From Pseudaeromonas sp963677375 (lineage in GTDB: Bacteria > Pseudomonadota > Gammaproteobacteria > Enterobacterales > Aeromonadaceae), in contig CAXXIF010000011.1 in the NCBI GenBank assembly GCA_963677375.2, positions 139,304 to 203,303 on the forward strand: a stretch of DNA of 64,000 nt, read 5' to 3'. Below are positions 40,937-49,791 of this stretch, piece by piece. The translations under genes and the position numbers were made by a program. Each line of letters opens with the position of its first letter. The first letter of the stretch is position 1. The notes below the pieces were generated by a model. The model was not told where the DNA came from. It made no database searches and worked only from the letters and a program-made list of their open reading frames with translations.

Positions 40937-42151
40937 ATGGATGTAAACAACGCAGTGGCAACACTGGTTACCAGCTCGGATACCCTGTTTATTTTGCTGG
41001 GCGCCATCATGGTGCTGGCGATGCACGCCGGTTTTGCGTTTCTGGAACTCGGTACCGTCCGCGGTAAAAACCAGGTCAATGCCCTGGTCAAAATCATCAC
41101 AGATTTCGCCGTCTCAACCCTGGCCTACTTCTTCTTCGGCTACTTTCTGGCCTATGGCCAGAGCTTCATGGGCGGTGCCCATACGCTAGTGACCAACCAC
41201 GGTTTCGACCTGACCAAGTTTTTCTTCCTGCTGACCTTTGCTGCGGCCATTCCGGCCATCGTCAGTGGTGGTATTGCCGAGCGGGCACGCTTCTATCCCA
41301 TGCTCACCTGCTCCTTCCTGATTGTCGGTCTGGTTTATCCGCTGTTTGAAGGGATCGCCTGGAACGGCCGTTTTGGCGTGCAGGAGTGGTTACAAGGCCA
41401 GTTCGGAGCCCAATTCCATGACTTTGCTGGCTCTGTGGTCGTCCATGCGGTCGGCGGCTGGATCGGCCTCGTCGCCGTGATCCTGCTTGGCACCCGTCGG
41501 GGTCGGGTACGTAATGGCCAGACCGTCGGCTTTGCCCCCTCCAACATTCCCATGCTGGCGCTGGGTGCCTGGATCCTGATTGTCGGCTGGTTTGGCTTCA
41601 ACGTTATGTCCGCACAGAAGCTCTCCGCCATCAGTGGTCTGGTCGCGGTCAATTCCTTGATGGCCATGGTCGGCGGCACCCTCATCGCCCTGCTGCTGGG
41701 CAAGAATGATCCCGGCTTCATCCACAACGGCCCGCTGGCTGGTCTGGTCGCCGTCTGTGCCGGTTCCGATCTGATGCACCCGGTCGGTGCCCTGGTGGTC
41801 GGCGGCATCGCCAGCGCCATCTTCATCCTGGTGTTCACCTGGCTGCAGCGCAAACCCAAGATCGACGACGTGCTCGGTGTCTGGCCGCTGCACGGCCTGT
41901 GTGGTGCCTGGGGCGGGATCGCCGCTGGCATTTTCGGCAGCGAGACTCTGGGTGGCATGGGTGGCGTCAGCTTCATGAGCCAGCTGATTGGCACTCTGAT
42001 GGGCGTCGCCATTGCGGTGATCGGAGCTCTGGTGATCTATGGCGCCATGCGTCAGATCGTAGGCCTGCGCCTGAGCCAGGAAGAGGAACACGAAGGCGCA
42101 GACTTGGCCATCCACAAGATCAGTGCCACCGCCCACGAGGTCCAACTCTAA
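40937..42151 (+). CDS. amt: Ammonium transporter (Amt family)
   Basis: The 404-residue protein has eleven predicted membrane helices, with MHAGFAFLELGTVRGKNQVN, FEGIAWN, the channel histidine in DFAGSVVVHAVGGWIGL, and the second in VWPLHGLCGAWGGIAAG. There is no cleaved signal peptide of the E. coli AmtB type. GGAGG-like GATGGAGG precedes the ATG. No glnK gene is adjacent, although amt genes are usually paired with one. NtrC-type boxes lie 260-290 bases upstream, and a strong terminator follows. Confidence 0.94.
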   Translation: MDVNNAVATLVTSSDTLFILLGAIMVLAMHAGFAFLELGTVRGKNQVNALVKIITDFAVSTLAYFFFGYFLAYGQSFMGGAHTLVTNHGFDLTKFFFLLTFAAAIPAIVSGGIAERARFYPMLTCSFLIVGLVYPLFEGIAWNGRFGVQEWLQGQFGAQFHDFAGSVVVHAVGGWIGLVAVILLGTRRGRVRNGQTVGFAPSNIPMLALGAWILIVGWFGFNVMSAQKLSAISGLVAVNSLMAMVGGTLIALLLGKNDPGFIHNGPLAGLVAVCAGSDLMHPVGALVVGGIASAIFILVFTWLQRKPKIDDVLGVWPLHGLCGAWGGIAAGIFGSETLGGMGGVSFMSQLIGTLMGVAIAVIGALVIYGAMRQIVGLRLSQEEEHEGADLAIHKISATAHEVQL

Positions 42152-42173
42152 GCGTCCCTGTCTGACTCCCGGA

Positions 42174-42203
42174 CAAAAACGGCTCCCTCGGGAGCCGTTT
42201 TTC
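42174..42203. terminator. Bidirectional terminator between amt and the alginate cluster
   Basis: GGCTCCC (42181-42187) and GGGAGCC (42190-42196) form the stem, with AAAAAC before and GTTTTT after. The symmetric A and T runs let it end amt on the plus strand and the manA-ending operon on the minus strand. Confidence 0.85.
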
Positions 42204-42236
42204 TAGGTGCTGTGTCACTCTAGTGCTGCTGAAATA

Positions 42237-42328
42237 ATGAAGGAATGGGGATGATCAGCTGACCGTTGGCGGCAGGGATGCCGCCGTCGAGCCTACAGGG
42301 AGGTATTCACGGCGGGTCTGTGTTCAGC
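42237..42328. repeat. Structured intergenic element, copy 2 (three-stem palindromic repeat)
   Basis: The same inner sequences as copy 1 are present: GGCGGCAGGGATGCCGCC at 42269-42286 and GAGCCTACAGGGAGGTATTC near 42289-42308. The outer stem differs: AGGAATGGGG.TGA.CA at 42241-42256 pairs with TG.TCA.CCCCATTCCT at 42320-42337. Two copies with unrelated but self-complementary outer arms imply that the fold is what is kept. It lies between the amt terminator and the 3' end of manA. Confidence 0.7.
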
Positions 42329-42414
42329 CCCATTCCTGATTTTTTAGCCCTAAAGTGCCATTTCCTCATCGCACAAAGTGGCCTGCTTTTTATGAGCCAG
42401 GACCCAACACCCCA

Positions 42415-43698
42415 TTACTGGTTGACCCGTGCCCAGGCCAGTTTGCCTTTCCCGCTCAGGGTATACCCATCGCTGCTGGCCGGTATCAGCAGGGCATCCG
42501 CGGGCCCCAGGGACCAGCTCTCGCCATCGGCCGCCGTCAGGGTCATCTGCCCGCGCAACCCATACAGCAGCTCAACTTCGCTCTGACCGCCGACGCGGAA
42601 GGGATTGTGCCCATCGGGCCGCAGGAAGCTGAGGCGGAAATCCGCCACCGGCACCGGGATCACCTGCTCGATGTCGACGAACTCAGGCCGCAAGACTTCC
42701 GGGTACATGATGGTGAACTCGACGGTTGCCAGCAGCTCCGGCTTATCCATGTGTTTGTCGGTCAGCCCGGCCCGCAGCACGTTATCGGAACAGGCCATCA
42801 CCTCGACACCGGTTCCGCGCAGATAGGCGTGGGGTGTTCGCGCCGGCAGGAACAGGGACTCCCCCGGATTGAGATAGACCAGATTCAGCAACAGGGGAGC
42901 AAAAGCGCCGCTATCCCCCGGATAGGCCCGCGCCAGACGCGCCATCTCCAGCATGGCTGGATGTTTGTGGTACTTGATGCTCGGCATAGCGGCAGCCAAC
43001 GTGCGGCGCACCTCATCCGCCGGTAACTCCAGCATCCATTGATAGAAGGGCTCCAGTGCCTCCACCCCCTTAGCTTCCAGCTCGCAGACCCAGTTGCTGA
43101 ACAACTTGACCCCCAGCAGTTGCAGCAAATTAATCATCTCGCTGATCGGCCGGAAGCCCACCATGGCGGCAAACGGCGTCAGGGCCGAAATCAGCTCCGG
43201 CTTGTGGTTTGGGTCCTTGTAGTTGCGATACCCGGCCGCCAGTGGAATACCCGCCAGCTCTTCACGCAGGAAACCCAGTTGTGCCTGCTGCTTGTTGGGG
43301 TGCACCTGGATTGATAACGGCGACCCGGCCGAGAGGATCTTGAACAAAAATGGCAACTCGTGGCCAAAATGCGCCACCACAGACTTGCCCAGCAACAATT
43401 GGGGCGCCGCCTGAATCACCCGATCCAGCGGCACACTGCCGGTGGGCAGCGTCACCCAGGAGGGAGCCTTAGGGTGGGCGCCGACCCAGATTTCGGCCTG
43501 CGGCTGGCCGGAAGGGTTGGCAACGCCCAGCAACCAGGGCAGAACATCGGTGGTGCCCCAAGCGTAAGGTTGCATACTGTTTTGCAGCTTCATCGGCCGT
43601 TGCAACTGCTGCGCCGACAGGCCGGGCATCAGCTCCGGGAGTATATTCTCTGCCGTGGCGGCAGCTGGTTTGGTCGCGAGTGGTGATAGTGACAACAT
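42415..43698 (-). CDS. manA: Mannose-6-phosphate isomerase, class I
   Basis: Type I PMI interconverts fructose-6-P and mannose-6-P, the entry to GDP-mannose. Family signatures are YAWG (residue 45 on), MGAHPKAPS-like VGAHPKAPSWV, the zinc-binding LSIQVHPNKQQAQLGF, and PHAYLRGTGVEVMACSDNVLR. I use the ATG at 43698 because AGGAGG lies 7 bases upstream. This gives a 35-residue extension before the usual start (MKLQNSMQPYAWG at 43593), which lacks a binding site. It is the last gene of the alginate cluster. AlgA in the same operon carries its own PMI domain, so this function is present twice. Confidence 0.93.
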   Translation of the reverse strand: MLSLSPLATKPAAATAENILPELMPGLSAQQLQRPMKLQNSMQPYAWGTTDVLPWLLGVANPSGQPQAEIWVGAHPKAPSWVTLPTGSVPLDRVIQAAPQLLLGKSVVAHFGHELPFLFKILSAGSPLSIQVHPNKQQAQLGFLREELAGIPLAAGYRNYKDPNHKPELISALTPFAAMVGFRPISEMINLLQLLGVKLFSNWVCELEAKGVEALEPFYQWMLELPADEVRRTLAAAMPSIKYHKHPAMLEMARLARAYPGDSGAFAPLLLNLVYLNPGESLFLPARTPHAYLRGTGVEVMACSDNVLRAGLTDKHMDKPELLATVEFTIMYPEVLRPEFVDIEQVIPVPVADFRLSFLRPDGHNPFRVGGQSEVELLYGLRGQMTLTAADGESWSLGPADALLIPASSDGYTLSGKGKLAWARVNQ

Positions 43699-43700
43699 GG

Positions 43701-45074
43701 TTATCCCTCCTGACGTAACAGGGTCAGCACTTCATGGGTCTTGTGATCCATCAAGTGAATATCGGCCCGGGATTCAACATTCAAGCGCACCACGGGCTCG
43801 GTATTCGAGCTGCGCAGGTTGAAGCGCCAGGCGTCAAATTCCAGGCTGATGCCATCGGTATGGTCAATCAGCGTGGCATGGGGTTGGTAATGGGCCAGCA
43901 CCCGGTCGATGGCGCGCTGGGGATCGGGCAACACGCTGTTGATTTCCCCCGAGGAGGGGTAAGCCGCAATGCGCTCCGCCACCAACGAGGAAAGGGGCTG
44001 ACGACGGCGCGACAGCAACTCGATGACTAACAGCCAGGGGATCATGCCGCTGTCGCAATAGGCAAAATCACGGAAATAGTGATGAGCACTCATCTCGCCG
44101 CCGTACAGGGCGTCTTCGGAGCGCATCCGCTCCTTGATGAAGGCATGACCGGTCTTGGATTGCACCGCCACACCACCACTCTGCGTGACTATGCTCTGGG
44201 TATTCCACACCAGCCGCGGATCATGAATGATGCGACTGCCCGGTTGCTTGACCAGGAAGGATTCAGCCAGCAGTCCGACTATGTAGTAGCCCTCGATGAA
44301 GGCCCCCTTCTCGTCAAACAGGAAGCAGCGATCGAAATCACCATCCCAGGCAATACCCATGTCGGCCCCATAGGCCTTCACCGCGGCCGTGGTGTCTTCG
44401 CGACACTCGGGCAACAAGGGGTTGGGAATGCCATGGGGAAAATGACCATCCGGTTCGTGATGCAGCTTGATGAAACTGACCGGCACCCCGAGTTGTTTGA
44501 AGCGCTTCTCCAGCGCATCGATCACATGACCAGCCGCCCCGTTGCCCACATTGGTGACCAGCTTGAGGGGCTTCAGCTGGGCTAGATCCAGATAGGTCAG
44601 CAGGTGGGCTATGTAGGCTTCCTCCACACTCTGCTGCAGATAATGACCCGGCATCTTGGCTTCGGGACCATACTCCCGGCTTTCCGCCATCCGCTTGATC
44701 TCATTCAGGCCGGTATCGCCACTGATGGGTTTGCTCCCCTCCCGAACCAGTTTCAGACCGTTGTAGTCCGCCGGATTGTGGGAGGCCGTCACCTCGATAC
44801 CGCCATCGACGCCCAGATGCCAGGTCGCGAAGTAGATCTCTTCGGTACCGGTCAGCCCCAGATCGATGACATCGGCCCCGGCATCCATCAACCCCCGGGC
44901 CAGCGCCTGTTTCAGGGCTGGTGTCGACAGGCGCACATCGCCCCCGATCACCACCCGTTTGGCACCCAGATAGCAGGCAAACGCGCGACCAATCCGGTAG
45001 GCGATCTCCTCATTCAATTCATCACCCAACCGACCACGAATGTCGTAGGCCTTGAAGCAGCTCAGTTGTTCCAT
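43701..45074 (-). CDS. manB: Phosphomannomutase (ManB/CpsG type), AlgC role
   Basis: This enzyme converts mannose-6-P to mannose-1-P. The 457-residue protein opens MEQLSCFKAYDIRGRLGDEL and has the phosphoserine motif VTASHNPADYNG (Ser near 98), the metal loop DGDFDRC and the sugar-binding GEMSAHHYFRD. The sequence is closer to enterobacterial CpsG/ManB than to Pseudomonas AlgC, which in Pseudomonas lies outside the alginate operon. The gene is 2 bases upstream of manA and 27 after algA, so it supplies alginate precursor as part of the operon. Confidence 0.94.
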   Translation of the reverse strand: MEQLSCFKAYDIRGRLGDELNEEIAYRIGRAFACYLGAKRVVIGGDVRLSTPALKQALARGLMDAGADVIDLGLTGTEEIYFATWHLGVDGGIEVTASHNPADYNGLKLVREGSKPISGDTGLNEIKRMAESREYGPEAKMPGHYLQQSVEEAYIAHLLTYLDLAQLKPLKLVTNVGNGAAGHVIDALEKRFKQLGVPVSFIKLHHEPDGHFPHGIPNPLLPECREDTTAAVKAYGADMGIAWDGDFDRCFLFDEKGAFIEGYYIVGLLAESFLVKQPGSRIIHDPRLVWNTQSIVTQSGGVAVQSKTGHAFIKERMRSEDALYGGEMSAHHYFRDFAYCDSGMIPWLLVIELLSRRRQPLSSLVAERIAAYPSSGEINSVLPDPQRAIDRVLAHYQPHATLIDHTDGISLEFDAWRFNLRSSNTEPVVRLNVESRADIHLMDHKTHEVLTLLRQEG

Positions 45075-45101
45075 CGTCAGTTCCCTCTTGTGATGCGTCG
45101 T

Positions 45102-46577
45102 TTAGTTAGCCGGTAGGATGCGAACCCCGGAGGCCATCAGCAGGTTGCTGGCGGGCAAGGGATCGTGGGGGTCGACGCGGCCGTACACGTCGGCCACCCG
45201 TTCGATATCCTCGTCACCGAGGAAGGTTCCGGTTTGCACTTCGATGATTTCCAACGGCACCTTGCCGGGATTGGCCAGGCGGTGAAATTCACCCTGGGGA
45301 ATGTAGGTGGACTGGTTTTCCGTCATCAGGAAGGTCTGCTCGCCAATGGTCACCTCGCCCACCCCATGCACCACCACCCAATGTTCGGCGCGATGCAGGT
45401 GGCGATGCAGTGACAGGCTCTGCCCCGGCTGCACCGTGATGTGCTTGACGCCGAAACGCTGGCCCTGGTCGATGGCGTCATAGCTGCCCCAGGGTCGATA
45501 CACTTCGCGATGATGCTGGGCTTCCTGCCGTCCGGCCTGCTCCAGCTTCTTCACCACATTCTTCACGTCCTGGACCATGTCCCGATCCGCCACCAGCACC
45601 GCATCCTTGGTCTCGATGACCACGGCATTCGTCATACCGATCAGGCTGACCATGCGATGGGTGGTGTGGACATAGCAATTCTCGCTGTGCTGGATCTCCA
45701 CGTTGCCCTTGAGGAAGTTATTCTGTTCATCTTTTTCCTGCTCTTCCCACAGCGCCGACCAGCTGCCGACGTCACTCCAGCCCGCCTGCAACGGCACCAG
45801 CACGGCATCCTGAGTCCGCTCCATGATGGCGTAATCGATGGAGTCATCCGGGCAGAAGGCAAAACTGTCGGCATCCAGGCGCCAAAAATCCAGATCCCGA
45901 TATTTGCGCTCCAGCGACAGCAGGCAGGTGTCATAGATATCCGGTTGCAGCGCCTTCACCTCCTCCAGAAAGCGACTGGCCTTGAACATGAACATGCCGC
46001 TGTTCCAGAAGTAATCCCCGCTGGCCAAAAAGCTAATCGCCGTCTGCTGATCCGGTTTCTCGACGAAGCGCTCCACCGGCACCGCCTCCAGCCCGTTGAC
46101 TTGGGAACTCTTCACATAGCCATAACCGGTCTCCGGCGCTGTGGGCACGATACCGAACAGTACCAGCTTGCCCTTCTCCGCCTCGACTCGCGCCCGCTCC
46201 AGTGCGGCATGAAAGGCTGGCACATCGCGGATCACATGGTCCGCCGGCAGGACCAACATCAGATCATCGACCGTTTCCTCTTCCTGGATCAGCATGGCGG
46301 CCAGGGTGACGGCGGGGGCTGTGTTGCGTCCGAAGGGTTCCAGCAACACGTTGCAAGGCTCCCGCTTGATCTCCTGCAACTGCTCCCGAACCACGAAGCG
46401 GTGCAGGTGGTTGCAGACCAGAAAGGGTTTGCCAAACGGCTTTTCCGGCAAGCGCAACACCGTCTGTTGCAGCAGGGTGTGATCACCCAGCAGATTGAGG
46501 AACTGCTTCGGGTGTTGCTTGCGGGATAGGGGCCAGAGGCGAGAGCCACTGCCACCGGAAAGAATGACTGGAATCAT
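45102..46577 (-). CDS. algA: Bifunctional mannose-1-P guanylyltransferase / mannose-6-P isomerase
   Basis: AlgA makes GDP-mannose and also isomerises fructose-6-P. The N-terminal GMP domain has the pyrophosphorylase signature LSGGSGSRLWPLSRKQHPKQ and VEKPD; the C-terminal cupin (from about residue 360) has the type II PMI signature GQSLSLHRHLHRAEHWVVVH. At 491 residues it matches AlgA/CpsB. AAGGAG precedes the ATG. It follows algL, as algA follows the structural genes in Pseudomonas. Confidence 0.96.
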   Translation of the reverse strand: MIPVILSGGSGSRLWPLSRKQHPKQFLNLLGDHTLLQQTVLRLPEKPFGKPFLVCNHLHRFVVREQLQEIKREPCNVLLEPFGRNTAPAVTLAAMLIQEEETVDDLMLVLPADHVIRDVPAFHAALERARVEAEKGKLVLFGIVPTAPETGYGYVKSSQVNGLEAVPVERFVEKPDQQTAISFLASGDYFWNSGMFMFKASRFLEEVKALQPDIYDTCLLSLERKYRDLDFWRLDADSFAFCPDDSIDYAIMERTQDAVLVPLQAGWSDVGSWSALWEEQEKDEQNNFLKGNVEIQHSENCYVHTTHRMVSLIGMTNAVVIETKDAVLVADRDMVQDVKNVVKKLEQAGRQEAQHHREVYRPWGSYDAIDQGQRFGVKHITVQPGQSLSLHRHLHRAEHWVVVHGVGEVTIGEQTFLMTENQSTYIPQGEFHRLANPGKVPLEIIEVQTGTFLGDEDIERVADVYGRVDPHDPLPASNLLMASGVRILPAN

Positions 46578-46598
46578 GGGAACACTCCTTGTGCCTGG

Positions 46599-47705
46599 TT
46601 ATTGGGTCAGGTGATTGCCGGAATAAAGCCCCGGCTGGTCACGAAGATAGAGATAGGTCTGATCACCACCGAGACGGCTGGTCTTCAAGGGCATCAACCG
46701 CTTGATCAGCGACAGCTGATGGTCATCAGGAGAGATAGAGGCATAGGGAGCCATCCAGGAGAGGCGACTCTCCTTGCGCAGATCTTCATTGACCTGCGGG
46801 GAACCGGCCGCCTTTTCGATGGCCGCCGGGTTATCGATGCTGGTCAGCACACTGGCCACCAGACGGCTGAGGGCATGCTGCTCCAGCGCCAGCGGTTGCT
46901 GCTGATTGGCCTGAGCAAAGACGGCCAGTGCCACCAGCGGCTGCAGGGCAAAGTTGTGATAAGGCGCGGCCCGGGTCTTGCGCCTGAGTTCATTCGGCAA
47001 AAAACCGTCCGGGGTAATCTGCGCCATGGCGATCTGGTAGATGCCGTAAGACCAGTCGAACAGGTCCTGACGCTGCAACACGACGGCGCTGGCCATCACG
47101 CTCCAGGCGGCCCAGTAGTCATGGTTATTGGCCTTGGCCAGGGTGCGGTAGCTGTAGTCCTTCTGCACACGAACCGCCAATTCGGCAATCCAGCTCTCAA
47201 TCAACTGCCGATCGGCGGCGGGAATTTGCGTCTTCAGATTCAACTGCAGCTTCAAGTAGTTCACCGCCACGGCGCCGAGAGTCCACTTGCGCACGGCGCG
47301 CCCAACCGGGCTCTGGGTCTCATCCGCCAGCGCATGTTGCTGTGCCCAACCCCGCCAATGCCCCAACAGACATTGCAGATCACCACTACTGCCCTTGCCC
47401 TTGAACAGGCGGTCACTCAGGCTGGCCGACAGTTGCTGCAAGTCACTCATCGGCTTGGTCAGCCGCTCAAACTCGCGCTTAGAGTTGGGATTGATGGTGT
47501 CGCGCGCGGGTCCAGATCCCTCGTATTTACTCGGAAAAGTCAGGGAGCCCTGATAGACACTGACCGGCGGACACGCCACTGCGTTCGCCGATGAACTCAG
47601 TCGCAGGTCCGGATTATAAAATCCGCTCGGTGCCGACAGGCTGGCAGCCTGAGCCGCGGTGACGCCCATCCAGCTCCATATAAAAAACCACATCCAGCGT
47701 TTCAT
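46599..47705 (-). CDS. algL: Periplasmic alginate lyase (PL5)
   Basis: AlgL cleaves polymannuronate in the periplasm and clears misdirected polymer during secretion. The 368-residue protein has a signal peptide (MKRWMWFFIWSWMGVTAAQA), then the PL5 catalytic motif AKANNHDYWAAWSVM (near residue 190) and the second active-site region RRKTRAAPYHNFALQPL. Length equals that of Pseudomonas AlgL. It starts 3 bases after algX with GAGGAG upstream. Confidence 0.95.
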   Translation of the reverse strand: MKRWMWFFIWSWMGVTAAQAASLSAPSGFYNPDLRLSSSANAVACPPVSVYQGSLTFPSKYEGSGPARDTINPNSKREFERLTKPMSDLQQLSASLSDRLFKGKGSSGDLQCLLGHWRGWAQQHALADETQSPVGRAVRKWTLGAVAVNYLKLQLNLKTQIPAADRQLIESWIAELAVRVQKDYSYRTLAKANNHDYWAAWSVMASAVVLQRQDLFDWSYGIYQIAMAQITPDGFLPNELRRKTRAAPYHNFALQPLVALAVFAQANQQQPLALEQHALSRLVASVLTSIDNPAAIEKAAGSPQVNEDLRKESRLSWMAPYASISPDDHQLSLIKRLMPLKTSRLGGDQTYLYLRDQPGLYSGNHLTQ

Positions 47706-47708
47706 CGG

Positions 47709-49124
47709 TTATCTCCTCGCGGTTTGCAGGCCAACCGAGTCGGCCTGATGACACACTTTGGTCTCGATGGACACCTTACCCTGGGTCGATGCCACCTGGT
47801 TCAGGTCCAGCGAAATGAAGGACTGATCACGACGGGATTCGTCCTGCGCCAGCAGGAACACGAAACGGCCGCCGGTATTGGCCCGGGAGTTCTGTTTCAC
47901 CTTGAACTCTTCGGAGGTGCCATTGCCGTACCAGGCGGTGACCTCCAGCTCATGGACCGTCGGATCACTGACCGTCATGTCCATCACCAGCGTGCCCGCC
48001 TTCTCCTTGAGCAGATCCGTACTGAACACCAGCTCGTTCTGACCCGCAGCGGGCTGGATCTCCTGCTTGGCGGTCAGCAGAGGTTTGCTGTTGGCGCAGC
48101 CGTTATCCACCAGCGGGATCAGCTGACGAAACAGCGACTTGTCCGAGAGGCTGTAGTGGGAGGGGGTCTCCCAAACGATCAGCTTTGGAGGGCTCTTCTG
48201 AAAATTATCGGAGGGGAGATACTCCAGCCAGGCCCCGCGATCTTCACCGCCGGTCATGGCCACGTTCATCACATCCTTGCCCAATGCCTGGCGCAGAAAA
48301 CCGTCAAAGTTAAACTTCGGCAGCGCGGTGAAGCTGGTCCCCAGAATCACCAGTTGCGGATTGGCCTCCTCGGCCAGCAGATCGTCGGCCCCGGCAGACT
48401 CTGTGGTCTGATACTCCTTCCAGTACTGCATCGGATAGCCCTGCTGACAGAGCTTGATAGCCGCCCGGTGCATGGAGCCGTCAATCGGCGAATAGCCGCT
48501 GACCTGAGTGCTGTACTGCTTATCGGGAAGCTGGGAGTAAAAAGGCTCCTGCTTGATCAGCTGCGCCACCATATTCGCCGTTGCCTTCGAACCCGCCGGT
48601 GTCCAGTGAATATCCCGCTTGAAGTAGTAATCCTCCGGCATATGACCGATCAACTGATCCAATGCCGGCGTGATAACCCCCATCTTGCGGTAATCGGCCA
48701 GAGTCTGGCGGTAGTTCTTCAGCGCCAACTGGTGGTCAAAGGGCGTCAGGCTCTTATCCAGCTCCATCAAGCCGCGACTCGGGGTGTAGATCATCATCAG
48801 GCGGGCACCCCGGCGATCCAGTGCCTCGACAAACTGCTTCAGCATCGCCATCACGGCCGGCTTGGGGCCGAACTCGGTGGCAAAGTCGCTGCGAGCACGG
48901 AACAACCAGCCATCCTTGCCCTCGACCACGGGCCACATGGATTCCAGCTCCCCCCCCTTGTAGTTGCTCTGATCCAGCGCCGCCGGGCAGAGCTGGCAGC
49001 AGGGTTCGGCGTTATAGACCGGGGTCGCGGCGACTGGCTCAGGAGCAGCCACAGCGCTTGCAGTCGCCAGCAGGGCCCCCAGCACCGAATACCGGAGCGC
49101 CGGTAACGGGATCAGGCTGCTCAT
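47709..49124 (-). CDS. algX: Alginate O-acetyltransferase AlgX
   Basis: AlgX places acetyl groups on the polymer in the periplasm. The 471-residue protein has a signal peptide (ending in VAAPEP), an SGNH hydrolase-like domain with the Asp/His motif YFKRDIHWTPAGSKATAN (near residue 165) and the Ser motif ILGTSFTAL (near 255), and a C-terminal carbohydrate-binding beta-sandwich. Its start overlaps the algF stop (ATGA). In Pseudomonas algX follows algG, but here it follows algF. Confidence 0.94.
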   Translation of the reverse strand: MSSLIPLPALRYSVLGALLATASAVAAPEPVAATPVYNAEPCCQLCPAALDQSNYKGGELESMWPVVEGKDGWLFRARSDFATEFGPKPAVMAMLKQFVEALDRRGARLMMIYTPSRGLMELDKSLTPFDHQLALKNYRQTLADYRKMGVITPALDQLIGHMPEDYYFKRDIHWTPAGSKATANMVAQLIKQEPFYSQLPDKQYSTQVSGYSPIDGSMHRAAIKLCQQGYPMQYWKEYQTTESAGADDLLAEEANPQLVILGTSFTALPKFNFDGFLRQALGKDVMNVAMTGGEDRGAWLEYLPSDNFQKSPPKLIVWETPSHYSLSDKSLFRQLIPLVDNGCANSKPLLTAKQEIQPAAGQNELVFSTDLLKEKAGTLVMDMTVSDPTVHELEVTAWYGNGTSEEFKVKQNSRANTGGRFVFLLAQDESRRDQSFISLDLNQVASTQGKVSIETKVCHQADSVGLQTARR

Positions 49125-49735
49125 TGCGGGGTCTCCACGACGCTGACCTTGGTCTGGCCGCCCGCAGAGAGCACAAACAGGCTGGTCACCTGACCCCGTT
49201 TGAGCACTACCGGGGCGGTACTGGCCAGCACTTGCCCCCCTTTGCCGACACTGAACGGCATCTTCACCGCATTCACATCCCGGCTGGCAAACGCCGCCGG
49301 GTTAACCGGCCCCAGAATGGACTGACCGGCGGCGGTTTGCAGCGACAGGGGATCGGCCGCCAGGTTATACAGCGCCAGTCGCGCCTTGGCCTTGTCCTTG
49401 AACGGTTGCTCGCTGATCGGCGTCGCCTTGCCGGCCTGCCACAACAGCGTCTGTTGGGAGCCCTTGCTCAACTTTATCGGCAGCGACTGACCGTTGAGCT
49501 TCAGGGTGTAATCCCCCTCCACCGCGAACGCATAGGGGCTGCAATTGCCTCCAGCCAGGGTGAAGGGCTTTCCATTGAACTCCACCGACAGGGGGGCTGA
49601 GTCGGCATTCATGACCCGGAAGAACCCGGCATTCGCTGGAGCAATCGCACCATACAGGGCGGCATCGCCAGCTTGCACCTGGGTCGTCAGTAACAGCGCG
49701 ACACTCATCGCGGCACTCATCATCCATTTTTTCAT
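49121..49735 (-). CDS. algF: Alginate O-acetylation protein AlgF
   Basis: AlgF is a small periplasmic adaptor of alginate acetylation. The 204-residue product has a signal peptide (MKKWMMSAAMSVALLLTTQV, cleaved after QAG) and AlgF features: DAALYGAIAPANAGFFRVMN and the all-beta C-terminus. I use the ATG at 49735, which has AAGGAG at the right spacing; the ATG at 49741 is too near. It lies 56 bases after algJ and overlaps algX. Confidence 0.9.
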   Translation of the reverse strand: MKKWMMSAAMSVALLLTTQVQAGDAALYGAIAPANAGFFRVMNADSAPLSVEFNGKPFTLAGGNCSPYAFAVEGDYTLKLNGQSLPIKLSKGSQQTLLWQAGKATPISEQPFKDKAKARLALYNLAADPLSLQTAAGQSILGPVNPAAFASRDVNAVKMPFSVGKGGQVLASTAPVVLKRGQVTSLFVLSAGGQTKVSVVETPQ

Positions 49736-49791
49736 TGTCATTACTCCTTGAGTGGAACCAGTTGCGTTGCAATCGTCGAGGGACCCGGGCC

